A stretch of DNA of 64,000 bases from Marinomonas atlantica (lineage in GTDB: Bacteria; Pseudomonadota; Gammaproteobacteria; Pseudomonadales; Marinomonadaceae): NCBI RefSeq assembly GCF_001639725.1, contig NZ_LTAW01000003.1:62001-126000 (forward strand). The letters run 5' to 3'. Numbering within the stretch: the stretch's first letter is position 1; each line of letters begins with the position of its first letter. Below the pieces are notes generated by a model that was given only the letters and a program-made list of their open reading frames with translations, searched no databases and had not been told where the DNA came from. Positions 8,980 through 17,491 of the stretch are shown here, in pieces. A program made the translations under genes and the position numbers.

Positions 8980-9939
8980 ATGAGTTGGCGACAGGTAAGT
9001 ATGCTCGTTATCGGTATAGGGGTTTTCTCCAATGCATGGGCAGTAGATTCATCTTCAACAGGCGACTCTAACGATAAACAAAAAACCAAACTATTGATCG
9101 AGCCTGAGGTTCCTGAACCCATTGCGGAGCGGGCTAGAAAAGCTAATGGGATGATTGAGCAGCGTGTCCAACGCGAGGAAATAACATCCGATGAACCTTT
9201 TGTTTTAACACCTCATCGGCCTAATTATTTTCTACCCGTTTATTACACACAAAAAACTGGAGATCGTGCTACCTACAGCAATGTTGAATCTGATGAGTTG
9301 CAGGATGTGGAGTTTAAATTCCAGTTAAGTTTTAAGTTTCCTGTCGCGAAAGGTGTACTAGGTCGGAACTCAAAACTTTGGTTCGCCTATACCCAGCAGT
9401 CTTATTGGCAAGCTTATAATCGTGAAATTTCCGCACCATTTAGGGATACAAGTTACGAGCCTGAGGCCTTTATTGCTACGGAACCCAATTTTTCTTTTTT
9501 GGGTTCCGAGCTAAAACGCATAAATTACGGCATTCAACATCAATCTAATGGTCGTAGTGACCCTTTTTCTAGGTCTTGGAATAGAGTGTATGCGGATTTT
9601 ATATTTGAGCGTAATAACACGGTAGTGTCGTTTAAGCCTTGGTATCGTATTCCTGAATCCGATGAGGACGATGACAACCCTAATATTACCGACTACATGG
9701 GACATGGCGAGTTGACTATTGTGCATGTAGATAATGATGTTACATACGATTTGATATTGCGCAACAATCTTAATTTCTCCGATAACCGCGGAGCGGTGCA
9801 ACTTGGGGTCAGTTTTCCAATGTGGGGTAAAGCACGTGGTTATGCACAATATTTTGAAGGATATGGGCAATCCCTATTGGATTATGACAATTACACACGC
9901 TCATTTGGTGTAGGGATAATGTTGTCGAATTGGTTATAG
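8980..9939 (+). CDS. pldA: Outer-membrane phospholipase A (OMPLA)
   Basis: A 319-residue precursor with a signal peptide of about 21 residues ending NAWA. The active-site block HQSNGR...SRSWNR gives His187, Ser189 and Asn201, the same spacing as the His-Ser-Asn triad of E. coli OMPLA. GYGQSLLDYD near the C-terminus is also a family motif, and the protein ends in a hydrophobic beta-strand. OMPLA removes phospholipids that reach the outer leaflet of the outer membrane. Residues about 22-75 are a polar, charged N-terminal extension before the barrel. Confidence 0.93.
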   Translation: MSWRQVSMLVIGIGVFSNAWAVDSSSTGDSNDKQKTKLLIEPEVPEPIAERARKANGMIEQRVQREEITSDEPFVLTPHRPNYFLPVYYTQKTGDRATYSNVESDELQDVEFKFQLSFKFPVAKGVLGRNSKLWFAYTQQSYWQAYNREISAPFRDTSYEPEAFIATEPNFSFLGSELKRINYGIQHQSNGRSDPFSRSWNRVYADFIFERNNTVVSFKPWYRIPESDEDDDNPNITDYMGHGELTIVHVDNDVTYDLILRNNLNFSDNRGAVQLGVSFPMWGKARGYAQYFEGYGQSLLDYDNYTRSFGVGIMLSNWL

Positions 9940-10017
9940 CGGTTTTAGTTGGTAGTGCAATATATTTGCAATATTGCTTTGTTAGTTTGTTGGGTTATTA
10001 CGTTAAGGAGATAACCC

Positions 10018-10584
10018 ATGAACAAAAAAATGTTACCACTTGTTGCAGCGATTGCTGGTTCTTTACTGTTAACAGCATGTGCAGGCTCTAATGCCAAATC
10101 TGACAACGATATGATGGCGACTGAAGCGAACCTGAACAATCAAGATATGTACGAAGTTCACGAAGAAAGTCGTATTTACGTATTTGATGATCGTGCAACG
10201 TATGAAAGTTTTTTAGAAGTAGGTGAAACTTCTTACCGTAAAGTTCATATAGGTGAAGGTCCAAAAGGTGAAACACTAGTATTCGGTTTAACAAGTGAAG
10301 ATAAGAAAAAAACCAGCGGTATCGCAAGCATCGACATGTATGATGGTGAACTAAGTGGTGCTGAAGAGTTTTACGGTGAAATGCGAATGGAAGGTCGTAT
10401 CTATGTATTCCAATCACTTGAAGAAATGAATCAAGCTCGTATCGTTGGCGAAGTGCCTCTTCGTTACACTGATATTGGTGCTGGTCCTGAAGGCGAAACT
10501 GTAGTTTACGCTTTGAATGGCAGTAATAAAAAGCATAAGCCAGTTGAATTGATGAAAAAGTTTAATATGATGAATGCAAATTAA
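10018..10584 (+). CDS. Lipoprotein with two copies of an approximately 47-residue repeat
   Basis: A 188-residue protein with a lipoprotein signal peptide and lipobox LTAC (modified Cys21, followed by Ala, which fits outer-membrane sorting). Residues about 52-98 and 127-173 are two copies of one unit: RIYVFDDRATYESF...IGEGPKGETLVFGL and RIYVFQSLEEMNQA...IGAGPEGETVVYAL. I do not recognise a named family. AAGGAGATA precedes the ATG and a strong terminator follows, so it is a single-gene unit. Confidence 0.82.
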   Translation: MNKKMLPLVAAIAGSLLLTACAGSNAKSDNDMMATEANLNNQDMYEVHEESRIYVFDDRATYESFLEVGETSYRKVHIGEGPKGETLVFGLTSEDKKKTSGIASIDMYDGELSGAEEFYGEMRMEGRIYVFQSLEEMNQARIVGEVPLRYTDIGAGPEGETVVYALNGSNKKHKPVELMKKFNMMNAN

Positions 10585-10608
10585 TATTCATTCATCAGAC
10601 CATACAGA

Positions 10609-10632
10609 ACGCTCCTTCGGGAGCGTTTTTTG
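10609..10632 (+). terminator. Terminator after the repeat lipoprotein gene
   Basis: ACGCTCC-TTCG-GGAGCGT hairpin with the stable TTCG loop and a T-tract. Confidence 0.92.
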
Positions 10633-10717
10633 TCATAAAAGCATCATCCTCTTGCCACGAAAATGACACCCAAACTTTCTATGTTGTAAGTATAGAAGAC
10701 GTGTAGGGGCGGGGGTT

Positions 10718-11233
10718 ATGAACATACTGAACAGCATTCACAACATGGACGTATCGACGTTTTATTGGCTGATGGCGAGAAAACATCGCCAATTTATGAC
10801 ACGAGCAAGTCGTGTTGTTTCAATATCAGCTGATGGACCTTTGTATGTCTTGTTGGCCATCTTAATGTGGTCTCTGGGTTACTCTCAATGTGCTCTGATC
10901 ATTGCAGTCGGCTTCACTATAGAGCGCATACTTTATCTGCTTCTGAAAAAAAGCTTCAAACGAAATCGTCCCGCCGACATTCTGGATGACTTTACGAGCT
11001 TTATTCGTCCTTCTGATCAATTTTCTTTTCCCTCAGGACATACTTCAGGCGCTTTTTTTATGGCGTACTGTTTAAGTGAATGGTTTCCTGAGTTTTATAT
11101 GAGTTTTTACAGCTGGTCTGCCATGGTAGCTATGTCACGAATTTTCTTAGGAGTGCACTTTCCGACGGATACGGCAATGGGTGCCTTGTTAGGAACGACA
11201 TGCGCTATGGTGACATTTGGGGTATTAGTATGA
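10718..11233 (+). CDS. PAP2-family membrane phosphatase
   Basis: A 171-residue membrane protein with all three phosphatase motifs: KKSFKRNRP at 77-85, PSGHT at 105-109 and SRIFLGVHFPTD at 140-151. These carry the catalytic His residues of type-2 phosphatidic acid phosphatases, which dephosphorylate lipid phosphates at the membrane. Its stop overlaps the start of the next gene by four bases (ATGA), so the two are translationally coupled. The pairing suggests a joint role in lipid or lipid-linked sugar metabolism, which is inference. Confidence 0.88.
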   Translation: MNILNSIHNMDVSTFYWLMARKHRQFMTRASRVVSISADGPLYVLLAILMWSLGYSQCALIIAVGFTIERILYLLLKKSFKRNRPADILDDFTSFIRPSDQFSFPSGHTSGAFFMAYCLSEWFPEFYMSFYSWSAMVAMSRIFLGVHFPTDTAMGALLGTTCAMVTFGVLV

Positions 11234-12309
11234 AGATTTTATATGGGGTGCAGGGCACTGGAAATGGTCATATTACCCGTGCACGAGCAATGAGTGTCGA
11301 GTTTGACCGACTTGGTATTGAAGTGGATTATGTATTCTCAGGAAGAGATAAACATGACTATTTTGATATGCAATGCTTTGGTGAGTTTCGTTCGTTTAGC
11401 GGGTTATCATTTGCTGCTAAAGATGGAAAAGTAAACTTATTAGCAACGTATCGAAAAGCTCAGCTAATACAATTATTTCGTGATATTAGTGCATTAGATT
11501 TGTCATCATATGACCTTATCTTAACGGATTTTGAGCCGATTACAGCATGGGCTGCCAAGCGACAAAGCAAGCCTTGTATTGGCGTTGGTCATCAATATGC
11601 ATTTCAACATGATATTCCGAAACACAAAGGCGATGTATTTGGCGCTTGGGTGATGTCCAACTTTGCACCTGTGACGCAAGGTGTAGGAGTTCATTGGCAT
11701 CATTTTGATAAGCCTATTTTACCCCCCATAATTCAGCATACGGGTCAATATACAACAAACATTGCTGTGGACGATCAGGTATTGGTCTATCTACCCTTTG
11801 AAAACAGTGAAGAGGTCATGGAATGCTTAGAGAATGTCACCTCACATCGCTTCAGAATGCATTGCAAAGACATTGAGCCAGGTGTCTACGGAAATATCGA
11901 AGTCTTTCCATTTAGCCGTGATGAGTTTCAGAAAAACTTAAGAGAATGTGAATCTGTACTCTGTAATGCTGGGTTTGAATTAAACTCTGAGGCGCTGCAT
12001 TTAGGCCGACGAATATTAGTAAAACCATTGCAAGGTCAGATAGAGCAACTGTCTAATGTTGTTGCGTTGGAGCGTTTGGGGTTAGCGAGTTCGACGAACA
12101 CTTTATCGTCAGACGTGGTCAGTGATTGGCTAAACAATGCCAAAGTAGTGAGAGTCTGCTACCCAAATGTTGCACGTGGTATTGCTGAGTGGGTCTCTGC
12201 TGGCGCAAAAGTTCCTATCGAAGAACTTAGTACGGATATGTGGCAACAAGTTTCGCCAAGTAATGGTGTATATTTTTGCAAAGATGACATCATGACTGCG
12301 GCAATATAA
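11230..12309 (+). CDS. MJ1255/VC2487-type glycosyltransferase
   Basis: About 359 residues from the ATG at 11230, which overlaps the PAP2 stop codon; upstream in-frame codons lack this coupling. The N-terminus MKILYGVQGTGNGHITRA has the glycine-rich loop of GT-B-fold glycosyltransferases, and the C-terminal half has CNAGFELNSEALHLGRRILVKP-like spacing of the donor-binding site as in UDP-sugar transferases. It matches the MJ1255/VC2487 family, whose acceptor is not generally established. It is cytoplasmic with no membrane segments. A hairpin terminator follows. Confidence 0.8.
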   Translation: MKILYGVQGTGNGHITRARAMSVEFDRLGIEVDYVFSGRDKHDYFDMQCFGEFRSFSGLSFAAKDGKVNLLATYRKAQLIQLFRDISALDLSSYDLILTDFEPITAWAAKRQSKPCIGVGHQYAFQHDIPKHKGDVFGAWVMSNFAPVTQGVGVHWHHFDKPILPPIIQHTGQYTTNIAVDDQVLVYLPFENSEEVMECLENVTSHRFRMHCKDIEPGVYGNIEVFPFSRDEFQKNLRECESVLCNAGFELNSEALHLGRRILVKPLQGQIEQLSNVVALERLGLASSTNTLSSDVVSDWLNNAKVVRVCYPNVARGIAEWVSAGAKVPIEELSTDMWQQVSPSNGVYFCKDDIMTAAI

Positions 12310-12331
12310 TAAACGTGAGCGATTCGTCATA

Positions 12332-12359
12332 AACAAAGGCCTTTTAAGAGGCCTTTGTT
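12332..12359 (+). terminator. Bidirectional terminator
   Basis: AACAAAGGCC/GGCCTTTGTT, a perfect ten-base stem between convergent genes; each strand ends in a short T-rich stretch. Confidence 0.8.
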
Positions 12360-12377
12360 ATTTCTAGAAGAGGGTTA

Positions 12378-13274
12378 TTAAGTTAGGTGAAGCTTGAAAA
12401 AGTCGACGGTACGCTGCCATGCTAACTCAGCGCTGTCTTTGTCGTACCGAGCAGTAGAATCATTGTGGAAACCATGGTTAACCCGTTCGTACATGTGTGC
12501 TTGATAATCGACTCCCATAGTTTTTAAAGCGCTTTCATAATTTGACCATGTAGCATTGACCCTTTGATCGAGTTCGGCGAAATGTAGCAAGAGAGGGCCT
12601 TTTAGATTTTGTAAATCAGTCGTTGGAGGTGTGCCGTAAAATGGGGCGGCGGCATCGATCATATTAGGCCAAGAGGCGGCTAATTGGTTGGAAACATACC
12701 CACCAAAGCAAAAACCAACAATACCAAGTTTATTGGTCGTGATGGAAGATGATTTCAGATACGTGGCCGCATCACTGAAATCCCCAAGAATCTTATCTCT
12801 GTCTAATGTCTTTTGCATTGCTCGACCTTCATCATCATTGCCTGGATACCCTCCCAGTGGAAATAGCGCGTCAGGTGAGAAGGCGACGAATCCGTCTTTA
12901 GCAAGGCGTCTAGCGACATCCTCAATGTAGGGATTTAGCCCCCTATTTTCATGGACTACAATGACGCCCGGGGCTGGATTGTCATTGCTTACTCCGGTGG
13001 GTGTTACTAGATAGCCGCGTGCTTTTCCATGACCATTGGGTGCATCAATTTCAACATAACGAGCTATAATCTCTGGATCGTTAAATGAAACTTGTTCTGC
13101 TAAAGCGTAATTGGGTAGTAAAGCAGCCGATACAGCAGATGCTGTAATTCCTGCTGCGCCTAGAGTAGATAAACGTCGAATAAAAGTACGCCGGTCGATG
13201 TAACCGTGAGCATACTCGTCATACCAATCAAATGCTGCTTGGGGGATATTTGGTAGCTGTTCTTGTGAATTCAT
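12378..13274 (-). CDS. Dienelactone hydrolase family protein with Tat-type signal
   Basis: About 298 residues. The alpha/beta-hydrolase triad is visible as Cys189 in GFCFGG, Asp236 in ELDQRVN and His267 in NHGFHN, the dienelactone-hydrolase arrangement with Cys as nucleophile. Residues about 28-58 (DRRTFIRRL, then a hydrophobic Ala-rich stretch ending YALA) resemble a twin-arginine signal peptide, so it is probably periplasmic. I chose the ATG at 13274 over one 12 bases upstream because GGAG is then correctly spaced. Natural substrates of these exported members are not known. It is convergent with the glycosyltransferase gene. Confidence 0.83.
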   Translation of the reverse strand: MNSQEQLPNIPQAAFDWYDEYAHGYIDRRTFIRRLSTLGAAGITASAVSAALLPNYALAEQVSFNDPEIIARYVEIDAPNGHGKARGYLVTPTGVSNDNPAPGVIVVHENRGLNPYIEDVARRLAKDGFVAFSPDALFPLGGYPGNDDEGRAMQKTLDRDKILGDFSDAATYLKSSSITTNKLGIVGFCFGGYVSNQLAASWPNMIDAAAPFYGTPPTTDLQNLKGPLLLHFAELDQRVNATWSNYESALKTMGVDYQAHMYERVNHGFHNDSTARYDKDSAELAWQRTVDFFKLHLT

Positions 13275-13431
13275 AATTTGCTCCATTGCTAAGAGTAAGC
13301 TCAGGTTAAGGCCCTATATAAGTTAGACTATTTTATGAATAAACCTAAACTTGATTGTCTTATCAAGAAAAGCGACGCGATTGAGGTTAAACGAATTATA
13401 CAATCGTAATAAGTGTGCGATTGCATGAATT

Positions 13432-13799
13432 TACTCATTAACACTGCAAAAAATGGCAGAGTCGAGTAAGGATGCTATGCAATTAATCGACTGTATGGCG
13501 GAAAATGGCAGCGATAAGCATATTGCGTACGCTGCTAGTAAAGCGGACCTCACTAATTTAAGTTTATCCTTCTCTCGCAAGCTGACAATCTGCGTGTAAA
13601 GTAGAGTGCAATTGCACCGTCTCTTTTCCTGTTTCAGGAGGGTGACAATAAGGAATATCAGCAGAAAGCATTAAAAAAATCGTTATTATGCCAAGAACCA
13701 GGTGAACAGGAAGGGGTTGCAGCGGTACAATACTTCCTAAGTAGTCGTTACATGACCGAGCGTACATTGGCTTTGGACGGAGGTCTTCATCTGGCTTAA
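13432..13799 (+). pseudogene. folM: Remnant of folM (dihydromonapterin reductase / short-chain dehydrogenase)
   Basis: Two frames together spell the C-terminal half of a FolM-type short-chain dehydrogenase. Codons around 13488-13600 read DCMAENGSDKHIAYAASKAD and on to LTNLSLSFSRKL, including the YxxxK active-site pair (AYAASKA at 13525-13545), and then hit a stop. After a frame change and another stop (VK-stop-SAIAP), the other frame reads to SRYMTERTLALDGGLHLA and stops at 13797-13799. The Rossmann N-terminal part is missing. Its place directly upstream of folE matches the folM-folE neighbourhood of pseudomonads. The 5' limit is approximate. Confidence 0.78.
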
Positions 13800-13861
13800 C
13801 TAAGCAAGCTACGACGCTCTAGGCATCATGAATCAACGAATTAGCGAGACAAGGTATTGAT

Positions 13862-14545
13862 ATGACAACTGCAGTGGCAGAAACCAATAAAGTTAGCACT
13901 ATTGCGCTTTCCGAAGAAGCCAGTCGTGTTCGTGATGCGCTCATCAAGCATGGTCTTGAAACGCCGATGATTGATAATGGGTTTACAACAGAAGAAAAGT
14001 ATCAGCGTATCAAATCTGCGTTTGAAGATGTTGTCTACACATTAGGCTTGGATCTAACGGATGACAGTCTATCAGAGACTCCACACCGTATCGCAAAAAT
14101 GTATGTAAAAGAGATTTTCTCTGGGCTTGATTACAGCCAGTTTCCAAAAATCACTGTCATTGAAAACAAGATGAAAGTGGACGAGATGGTTAAAGTCAGT
14201 GATATCTCGTTTACCAGTACTTGCGAACATCATTTTGTCACCATTGATGGCTTAGCAAAAGTGGCGTATTTACCGAAGAACAAAATCATTGGGTTATCAA
14301 AGATCAATCGAATTGTGCGTTTCTTTGGCCAGCGACCACAAGTACAAGAGCGACTTACCCAGCAGGTTCTAGTGACCTTGCAAGCACTGCTTGAAACAGA
14401 CAATGTGGCGGTAAGCATTAACGCAACGCATTATTGTGTCAAAGCGCGTGGTGTGATGGATGCCAGCTCATCGACTCAAACTACGGCCTTAGGCGGTTTG
14501 TTCAAACGTAGCGACAAAACGCGCAGTGAATTTCTAGCGAATTAA
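13862..14545 (+). CDS. folE: GTP cyclohydrolase I
   Basis: A 227-residue FolE. The zinc ligands are Cys121 and His124 in TCEHH and Cys192 in HYCVKARG, and [10 protein letters not shown] and [19 protein letters not shown] are family signatures. The enzyme converts GTP to 7,8-dihydroneopterin triphosphate, the first step toward folate and tetrahydromonapterin. The N-terminal 40 residues are longer and less conserved than in E. coli. The gene follows the folM remnant by about 60 bases and ends in a strong terminator, so it is now a single-gene unit. Confidence 0.95.
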   Translation: MTTAVAETNKVSTIALSEEASRVRDALIKHGLETPMIDNGFTTEEKYQRIKSAFEDVVYTLGLDLTDDSLSETPHRIAKMYVKEIFSGLDYSQFPKITVIENKMKVDEMVKVSDISFTSTCEHHFVTIDGLAKVAYLPKNKIIGLSKINRIVRFFGQRPQVQERLTQQVLVTLQALLETDNVAVSINATHYCVKARGVMDASSSTQTTALGGLFKRSDKTRSEFLAN

Positions 14546-14566
14546 ATTATTCGGTGCGCTCAGATT

Positions 14567-14596
14567 AAAAAAGGGAATCATTTGATTCCCTTTTTT
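14567..14596 (+). terminator. Terminator after folE
   Basis: AAAAGGGAATCA/TGATTCCCTTTT-type hairpin with A-tract and T-tract, able to act on both strands between convergent genes. Confidence 0.9.
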
Positions 14597-14625
14597 AATG
14601 CATTGGGTAGATCTAAAAGTTTAGT

Positions 14626-15510
14626 TTACGCTTTTGTGGTGGTTAACTTCTTTTGTGCGTTTTGTTTGATAAACCACTCGTTGAGATAAAGTGCGAACAA
14701 AATGATACCGCCCCCAATGGCTAAGCGAACGATATCGGCATCACGATTCCAAAACAAAACGTTTACCAAGATTCCCGCAGGTATCAGTAGGTTGTTTGCA
14801 ACTGCCAAGGCGCCGACGTTGACCAATGTGGCACCTTTATTCCAAGCGAAATAGCCTACTCCTGATGCGATCACACCCAGATATACTAAAATTCCCCATT
14901 GAAGGTTTGTAGTTGGCAGCTTTTCGATGTTACCGAGTAACAAGAAGCACGGTACAACGACAATAAATGCTCCAATAAAAAACCATCCAAACAGCGTTAA
15001 TTGTGGAAGCTTTGTTTTGGTGCTCGCCATAAGACGTTTGTAGGCAACCTGACCTAAACCAAAACATAGGTTGGCGCCTTGTACGAGTAAGAAACCTTGG
15101 ACAAAGCCTTCATCAATGCCTTGATAACGTATACTGATGGCTCCAGCGACCGCAACGACGGCGCTGATAACGTAAGTAGGGTGAAAGCGACGCTCAAGAA
15201 TATCGTTTATCAAAGCGATATAAATAGGTGTCATTACTGTAAACAGAAGCACCTCTGGCACCGAAAGATACAAGAATGATTGATAATACAGGCCATACAT
15301 TACACCTAGCTGGCAGGCACCTATGGCCATAAGTTTTAAGGCCAGAGGCTTAGGGGTCTGGCGAAGCTTAATGAAAGGCAAAAACACGAGCATGGCAAGT
15401 GTGATGCGCATTAAAACAGAAAACCAAGCATCTACTTGCCCCGCAAGATAAACACCGATTAGGCTGAATGAAAACGCCCATAGGCCAGTCATGACCAATA
15501 AAATCCACAT
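14626..15510 (-). CDS. EamA/DMT-family transporter
   Basis: About 294 residues with ten predicted membrane segments in two EamA halves (about 1-130 and 145-280). I chose the ATG at 15510, with GGAG nine bases before it, rather than the ATG at 15540, which has no ribosome-binding site. The segment FTVMTPIYIALINDILERR at the end of the first half and ASGVGYFAWNKGA in the second are typical of the carboxylate/amino-acid/amine exporter group. The substrate cannot be read. The gene is single and convergent with folE. Confidence 0.82.
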   Translation of the reverse strand: MWILLVMTGLWAFSFSLIGVYLAGQVDAWFSVLMRITLAMLVFLPFIKLRQTPKPLALKLMAIGACQLGVMYGLYYQSFLYLSVPEVLLFTVMTPIYIALINDILERRFHPTYVISAVVAVAGAISIRYQGIDEGFVQGFLLVQGANLCFGLGQVAYKRLMASTKTKLPQLTLFGWFFIGAFIVVVPCFLLLGNIEKLPTTNLQWGILVYLGVIASGVGYFAWNKGATLVNVGALAVANNLLIPAGILVNVLFWNRDADIVRLAIGGGIILFALYLNEWFIKQNAQKKLTTTKA

Positions 15511-15613
15511 AACAGAACTCTCCAAAATTGACGCGGGCATTATAAAGACGACATATAAAATTGTCAGTAAACTTATTAATTACATTTGGTTTACTAGTGT
15601 GTTGCGTGTGATC

Positions 15614-15653
15614 TATTTGGTTGTTTGACGCTTAGAGGGTAAACAACCAAATA
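15614..15653. repeat. Perfect 13-bp inverted repeat upstream of the first tRNA-Leu promoter
   Basis: TATTTGGTTGTTT at 15614-15626 and AAACAACCAAATA at 15641-15653 are exact reverse complements around a 14-base loop. It ends seven bases before the -35 box of the tRNA promoter and has no T-tract on either side, so it is not a typical terminator. Confidence 0.7.
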
Positions 15654-15659
15654 AAAAGC

Positions 15660-15687
15660 TTGACCTGTATAAGCGTTTCTCTATAAT
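15660..15687 (+). promoter_or_regulatory. Sigma-70 promoter of the first tRNA-Leu
   Basis: TTGACC (15660-15665) and TATAAT (15682-15687) with 16 bases between, 14 bases before the mature tRNA. Confidence 0.85.
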
Positions 15688-15701
15688 ACGCCACATTCCT
15701 T

Positions 15702-15786
15702 GCGGGAGTGGTGGAATTGGTAGACACGCTGGATTTAGGTTCCAGTGCTTCACGGCGTGAGAGTTCGAGTCTCTCCTTCCGCACCA
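15702..15786 (+). tRNA. tRNA-Leu (anticodon UAG), copy 1
   Basis: An 85-base tRNA with acceptor stem GCGGGAG/CTTCCGC, anticodon stem CTGGA/TCCAG around the loop TTTAGGT (anticodon TAG, reading CUN codons), a long variable arm as expected for class II tRNA-Leu, the TTCGAGTCT T-arm, and an encoded CCA end. It has its own promoter and terminator and is identical to the copy 249 bases downstream. Confidence 0.97.
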
Positions 15787-15791
15787 AATTT

Positions 15792-15823
15792 AAAAAAGCC
15801 GATCTAAATAGATCGGCTTTTTT
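15792..15823 (+). terminator. Terminator of tRNA-Leu copy 1
   Basis: AAAAAAGCCGATCTA/TAGATCGGCTTTTTT hairpin directly after the CCA end. Confidence 0.92.
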
Positions 15824-15908
15824 ATTGCCTAAAATAAATGCTTGATACATAAAGCATTTTTTTATATTAAGTCGAGTTACTCTTTTCTATAAAAGCGCTA
15901 AAAAATAC

Positions 15909-15936
15909 TTGACCTTAAAATGCGTATCCCTATAAT
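15909..15936 (+). promoter_or_regulatory. Sigma-70 promoter of the second tRNA-Leu
   Basis: TTGACC (15909-15914) and TATAAT (15931-15936), 16-base spacer, in the same position relative to the tRNA as in copy 1. Confidence 0.85.
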
Positions 15937-15950
15937 ACGCCTCATTCCTT

Positions 15951-16035
15951 GCGGGAGTGGTGGAATTGGTAGACACGCTGGATTTAGGTTCCAGTGCTTC
16001 ACGGCGTGAGAGTTCGAGTCTCTCCTTCCGCACCA
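15951..16035 (+). tRNA. tRNA-Leu (anticodon UAG), copy 2
   Basis: Identical over all 85 bases to copy 1, with the same anticodon and encoded CCA. The flanking promoter and terminator are near-copies, while the DNA between the first terminator and the second promoter has diverged, so the duplication covered promoter, gene and terminator together. Confidence 0.97.
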
Positions 16036-16041
16036 AATTTT

Positions 16042-16074
16042 AAAAAGCCGATCTATTTAGATCGGCTTTTTTTT
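16042..16074 (+). terminator. Terminator of tRNA-Leu copy 2
   Basis: AAAAAGCCGATCTA/TAGATCGGCTTTTTTTT, almost the same hairpin as after copy 1. Confidence 0.92.
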
Positions 16075-16139
16075 GTCTGAAATTTATAGTCACCCTTACA
16101 TGTTACGCCTAATTTAGTTAATGTGCCGATATATTACCT

Positions 16140-17378
16140 CTATGTTGGATTTGTCGGTTCATTATCGTTCTCTAGAGAGTTCCGATGGAAAAGGCTGGGA
16201 AATAAGTACACCCATAAACCGACAACTGCAATCGTGCCAAAGCCTCCAACCACAATGGCTGGTACGGTCCCAAATAACGCCGCCGTTGCGCCCGATTCAA
16301 ATTCCCCAAGCTGATTTGAGCTGCCAATGAAGATTGAATTGGCGGCACTGACTCGTCCTCGCATATCATCCGGTGTTTCCAATTGAACTAAGGTTGAGCG
16401 AATGACGACGCTGATCATATCTGAGGCGCCTAATACAAACAGTGCCGACATTGATAGAAGTAAATGTTCTGATAACCCAAATACAATGGTAGCTAAGCCA
16501 AATAGGGCGATGGCGGCATACATGATTTTTCCAACACTGTGGGTTAAAGGGTATCGAGCCAAATAGACAGACATTAATAGTGCGCCCACTGCTGGCGCAC
16601 AGCGCAATAAGCCAAGCCCCCAAGGGCCCGTCTGCAAAATGTCTTTTGCGACAATGGGGAGCAAGGCTGTTGCGCCGCCCAATAACACCGCAAACATGTC
16701 CAGAGATACGGATCCAAGAATCAGTTTGTTATTTTTAATATAGCGTAACCCACCAAATAAATGATGCAGGTTCACGGGCTGTTTTTCTTTGGATACATAG
16801 TTGTAATGTAAGAAAAACAAAATACAGCAAGACACTAAAAAACAAGCCATGCTAGTAAAATAGAGTGCAGGTGCGCCTAAAAGATAGATAAAGCCCCCTA
16901 AGGCTGGTCCTGCAATCACGGATATTTCGCGGGCTGAAGCGATAGCGCTTACGGCTTTAGAAAGCAGTTCTGGGGGGACAAGGTTAGGTAAAATGGCTTG
17001 CCCTGCAGGCATTTCAAAAGCACGCGCAGTGCCTAGCATAACCGCGCAGGTATAGATCATGTTTGGTGATATTGTGTCCGATATGTTTCCGTAGGCCAAA
17101 ATGCCAACGGTTGCTGCCATGGCTAAACGAGTACAAACACAGATAAGACGGCGGTTATATCGATCCGCTATATGTCCAACCACAAGCGTCAGCATAAGCT
17201 GTGGTAAAAATTGAAACAGCCCGACTAAACCAAGTGCCATCGCACTACCGGTTAAATCGTAGACTTGCCAGCCAATGCCGACAGCAAGCATTTGAAATGC
17301 GAAAGAAGAGGCGATTTGCCCAGTCCAAAAATGTACAAAATTAGGCTGGCTGAGCAGCGAATCAGATAAGGATGGCAT
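16140..17378 (-). CDS. MFS transporter, EntS-like (MFS_3)
   Basis: A 412-residue major facilitator protein. The N-terminus FVHFWTGQIASSFAFQM and the motif-A loop VGHIADRYNRRLI match the EntS/TetV-like MFS_3 group, and the C-terminal half contains TPDDMRGRVSAANSIFIGSSNQLGE-type residues typical of this group. Relatives export siderophores or drugs; no siderophore genes are nearby, so the substrate is open. It is convergent with the tRNA genes and separated from the upstream AraC gene by about 110 bases. Confidence 0.85.
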   Translation of the reverse strand: MPSLSDSLLSQPNFVHFWTGQIASSFAFQMLAVGIGWQVYDLTGSAMALGLVGLFQFLPQLMLTLVVGHIADRYNRRLICVCTRLAMAATVGILAYGNISDTISPNMIYTCAVMLGTARAFEMPAGQAILPNLVPPELLSKAVSAIASAREISVIAGPALGGFIYLLGAPALYFTSMACFLVSCCILFFLHYNYVSKEKQPVNLHHLFGGLRYIKNNKLILGSVSLDMFAVLLGGATALLPIVAKDILQTGPWGLGLLRCAPAVGALLMSVYLARYPLTHSVGKIMYAAIALFGLATIVFGLSEHLLLSMSALFVLGASDMISVVIRSTLVQLETPDDMRGRVSAANSIFIGSSNQLGEFESGATAALFGTVPAIVVGGFGTIAVVGLWVYLFPSLFHRNSLENDNEPTNPT

Positions 17379-17491
17379 GGAGATCCCTTATATCACCATA
17401 AACAGTAGTATGAAGTGAATAGTATCAACTAACGTCAGGGAAAACGAAGGGAGCTTTTGGATACTCCCTTATAATCACTATAAAAGAGGGG

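Noticed and set aside
13335..13412. Short frame starting MNKP upstream of the folM remnant, possibly its original start
   Set aside because: After the first four residues there is no glycine-rich Rossmann motif and the frame stops after 24 codons; too little to assign.
13564..13767. Minus-strand frame of 67 codons over the folM remnant
   Set aside because: The plus strand of the same bases spells FolM residues in two frames, so the minus frame is incidental.
15702..16035. Tandem tRNA genes as a prophage or island attachment site
   Set aside because: Both copies are complete with promoters and terminators and no integrase or foreign genes lie nearby; simple unit duplication explains the repeat.
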